A stretch of 64,000 nucleotides of DNA from positions 29,833 to 93,832 of the forward strand of contig CAJTCH010000015.1 of NCBI GenBank assembly GCA_910574715.1, in the 5' to 3' direction. Position numbers and translations under genes: made by a program. The notes beneath the pieces were generated by a model. It had not been told where the DNA came from and searched no databases. It was given only the letters and a program-made list of their open reading frames with translations. Shown piece by piece: positions 62,635 to 64,000 of the stretch (positions are counted from its first letter, which is position 1; the number at the start of each line of letters is the position of its first letter). This stretch comes from Lachnospiraceae bacterium (lineage in GTDB: Bacteria; Bacillota; Clostridia; Lachnospirales; Lachnospiraceae).

Positions 62635-63816
62635 CTAAAATATAAGGTGTACCGCCAATGATGCCAGCGGGATCGCTATCAGCGTTCTCTCAATGAAGCA
62701 TACAATGATCTCCCAGAACTTGATCGGTGATTTTGTCGCCATCATAACCGTAGCCGTCTCCGAGAAGAAGATGATCTGGCACATGGACACCAGGCAGACG
62801 AACACTCTCGCCTGCATACTGATCGATACCGCAGCCGCCGTACTGTTCATGACGAGAACCGGGAGAAACATCTCCGCGATCCCCACCGGCATAGACGGCG
62901 CGATGGCTGCCGCGTCAGGCACCTGGCACAGCATCAGAACCGGCTGGAATATATAACCCAACCACTTAAACACCGGCGTATACTCCGCAAGAATCATAGC
63001 GGACACACCGATCGCGGACAGCATCGTCAATACCTGCGGCAGCACCAGTATACTGTCCTTCAGACTGAGACTTATATTCTTCGGAACACTGTGAGCAATC
63101 GCAGCACGCTTCACTGAACGCCAGATTCCCGTCGGAATGGTCTGAACCGAATAACGCGCGCCTTCCTTACGCTCCTCTTCCGTCTGAACCTTTCCGTTGT
63201 AATAGACATCCTTTTTCTTAGAGACCGGCGGAATACGCACCGTAATCATCTCTATCAGAAATACCATCACAAAGCTTACCGCATAGATCTCGAAAAACTG
63301 GGCTCCGCATCCCGCTGTATCAATAACCAACTGGGCGAACCCTATGGATACCGCTGAGAAGCCGGTCATGATCGCAACCATTTCCTTCTCTGTATAGACA
63401 CAGTTCTTCCACAAGCGGTTTGTGATCAGAACGCCGAGAGACGATGAGCTTACAAAAGATGCCGTAGCATCCAGCGCGGACTTACCCGGGACCTTGAAAA
63501 GCGGCCGCATCAAAGGCTCCAGAAGCACGCCAATGATCTCCAGAATACCGTAATTCAGCAAGAACGGCATAAATACTGCTCCTGCCAGTACGATACCAAA
63601 CACACCCTTTACGATCGGCGGAATAACATTGCCGCCCGTTGCATCACTGATAATAATCTCCGGCATATTCATGCCGTGAACGATCCACAATGTGTAAATA
63701 ATTACATAAACGGCGCCCAATCCATATAAGACCGTATGAATAACCTTATCATTTCCGTAAACATCCGAAAATGCGTTTTTTGTCTTTCCCTTATCTATAT
63801 ATTTAAAAGGTGTTAG
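62635..63816 (-). pseudogene. YjiH-family membrane protein, 5' end removed by an insertion sequence
   Basis: Remnant of a nucleoside-recognition/Gate-domain membrane protein. From about 63720 down the frame encodes 361 residues with about eight spans and the blocks MRPLFKVPGKSALDATASF, GFSAVSIGFAQLV and MPVGIAEMFLPVLVMNS. Full YjiH proteins have roughly 80-100 more N-terminal residues with at least one further span. Here the frame stays open upstream to 63816 (…SDVYGNDKVIHTVLYGLG in frame) and then meets a TGA at 63817-63819 within what looks like the end of an insertion sequence. There is no start codon with a ribosome site at the break. The gene is probably inactive; the substrate of the intact family is unknown. 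Confidence 0.6.
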
Positions 63817-63872
63817 TCAAAAAATATGTTGGTCTTGCTGAGTGTCCAGATTTTGGGACACCCAAAGTAGTA

Positions 63873-63914
63873 TCATATGATTATCTAATGAATTTTGAGG
63901 TGATAATCATATGA
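63873..63914 (+). repeat. Inverted repeat enclosing the transposase start signals
   Basis: TCATATGATTATC (63873-63885) and GATAATCATATGA (63902-63914) are perfect reverse complements. The right arm contains the start codon ATG 63911-63913, and the loop holds the GAGG Shine-Dalgarno. If the repeat folds in mRNA, the start codon is hidden. Confidence 0.75.
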
Positions 63915-64000
63915 AAGATAAAATCAATACGCTGTTTGATTGCATTAAAAACCTATGTAACTCGGACTTGGAACGCATCATTAACTTTGTAATGGGGATC
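63911..64000 (+). CDS. Putative transposase, N-terminal 30 residues only
   Basis: A frame opens at ATG 63911 with GAGGTG eight bases upstream and runs off the window. Visible residues start MKDKINTLFDCIKNLCNSD and suggest a helical N-terminus. The family cannot be told from so little; the call rests on the flanking inverted repeats and on the cut YjiH gene beside it. Confidence 0.45.
   Translation, partial: MKDKINTLFDCIKNLCNSDLERIINFVMGI

Larger units (their letters stand above)
63812..64000 (+). mobile_element. Left end of an insertion sequence, continuing past the window
   Basis: The coding frame of the YjiH-family gene stops at about 63817. The next ~95 bp hold non-coding sequence with a 6-bp hairpin (GTGTCC/GGACAC near 63843-63862) and a 13-bp inverted repeat, followed by the start of a plus-strand gene. 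This layout is that of an IS left end with its transposase gene. The outer boundary is estimated; the right end and any target duplication are outside the window. Confidence 0.5.

Overview
The window looks like chromosomal DNA of a Gram-positive anaerobe of the Clostridia, most likely Lachnospiraceae. Pointers are the RNase J / Fur-family / DUF1292 / RuvX / IreB gene block, strong AGGAGG-type ribosome binding sites, sigma-A type promoters with 17-bp spacers, several TTG and GTG starts, and a wall built with LytR-CpsA-Psr (LCP) proteins, CDP-glycerol and rhamnose. No rRNA, tRNA, CRISPR array, prophage or replication origin was seen. Family names are read from motifs in the translations; no database search was run.

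Left part (1-13.8 kb), housekeeping: the 5' part of a sensor histidine kinase gene runs off the left edge. Then come two minus-strand blocks. One is mtaB-ireB-ruvX-DUF1292-fur-rnj. The other is an arsC-like gene-add-mntP-prmA-rsmE-cysteine desulfurase-thiI. An HPr-like gene without the phospho-histidine lies between them, and a polysaccharide deacetylase follows.

Middle part 1 (13.9-28.5 kb), exopolysaccharide or wall-polysaccharide production: glmS (precursor supply), a cohesin-domain membrane protein, two LCP ligases flanking a Wzy-like polymerase and a glycosyltransferase, a WcaJ-like initiating sugar-phosphate transferase, a divergent glycosyltransferase, and the dTDP-rhamnose genes rmlA-B-D-C. 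The rmlA promoter carries a perfect 17-bp palindrome between its -35 and -10 elements.

Middle part 2 (28.7-57 kb), a cell-envelope polymer and wall-enzyme island: a ~16-kb minus-strand operon (about 45.2 to 28.9 kb) encodes an ABC-2 polymer exporter, large glycosyltransferases, polytopic membrane proteins, TagD, a TagB/F-like CDP-glycerol transferase, an L,D-transpeptidase, a GerMN lipoprotein and a MerR-methyltransferase fusion. Upstream of it are a 1413-residue amidase/glucosaminidase with a WalR-type box, a GtrA protein, an LTA-synthase-like enzyme, a plus-strand GtrA-GT2-DUF2304 trio, a second YfhO-like membrane protein and a sugar nucleotidyltransferase. Three unrelated enzymes here (L,D-transpeptidase, amidase/glucosaminidase, LTA-synthase-like) share one repeated domain, the GBS_Bsp-like repeat, 13 copies in all. 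This shared tag is the most interesting biology in the window.

Right part (57-64 kb): a two-component system beside an ABC-2 transporter, an RsuA-type pseudouridine synthase with a perfect-consensus promoter, and a YjiH-family gene whose 5' end is cut off by an insertion sequence entering from the right edge.
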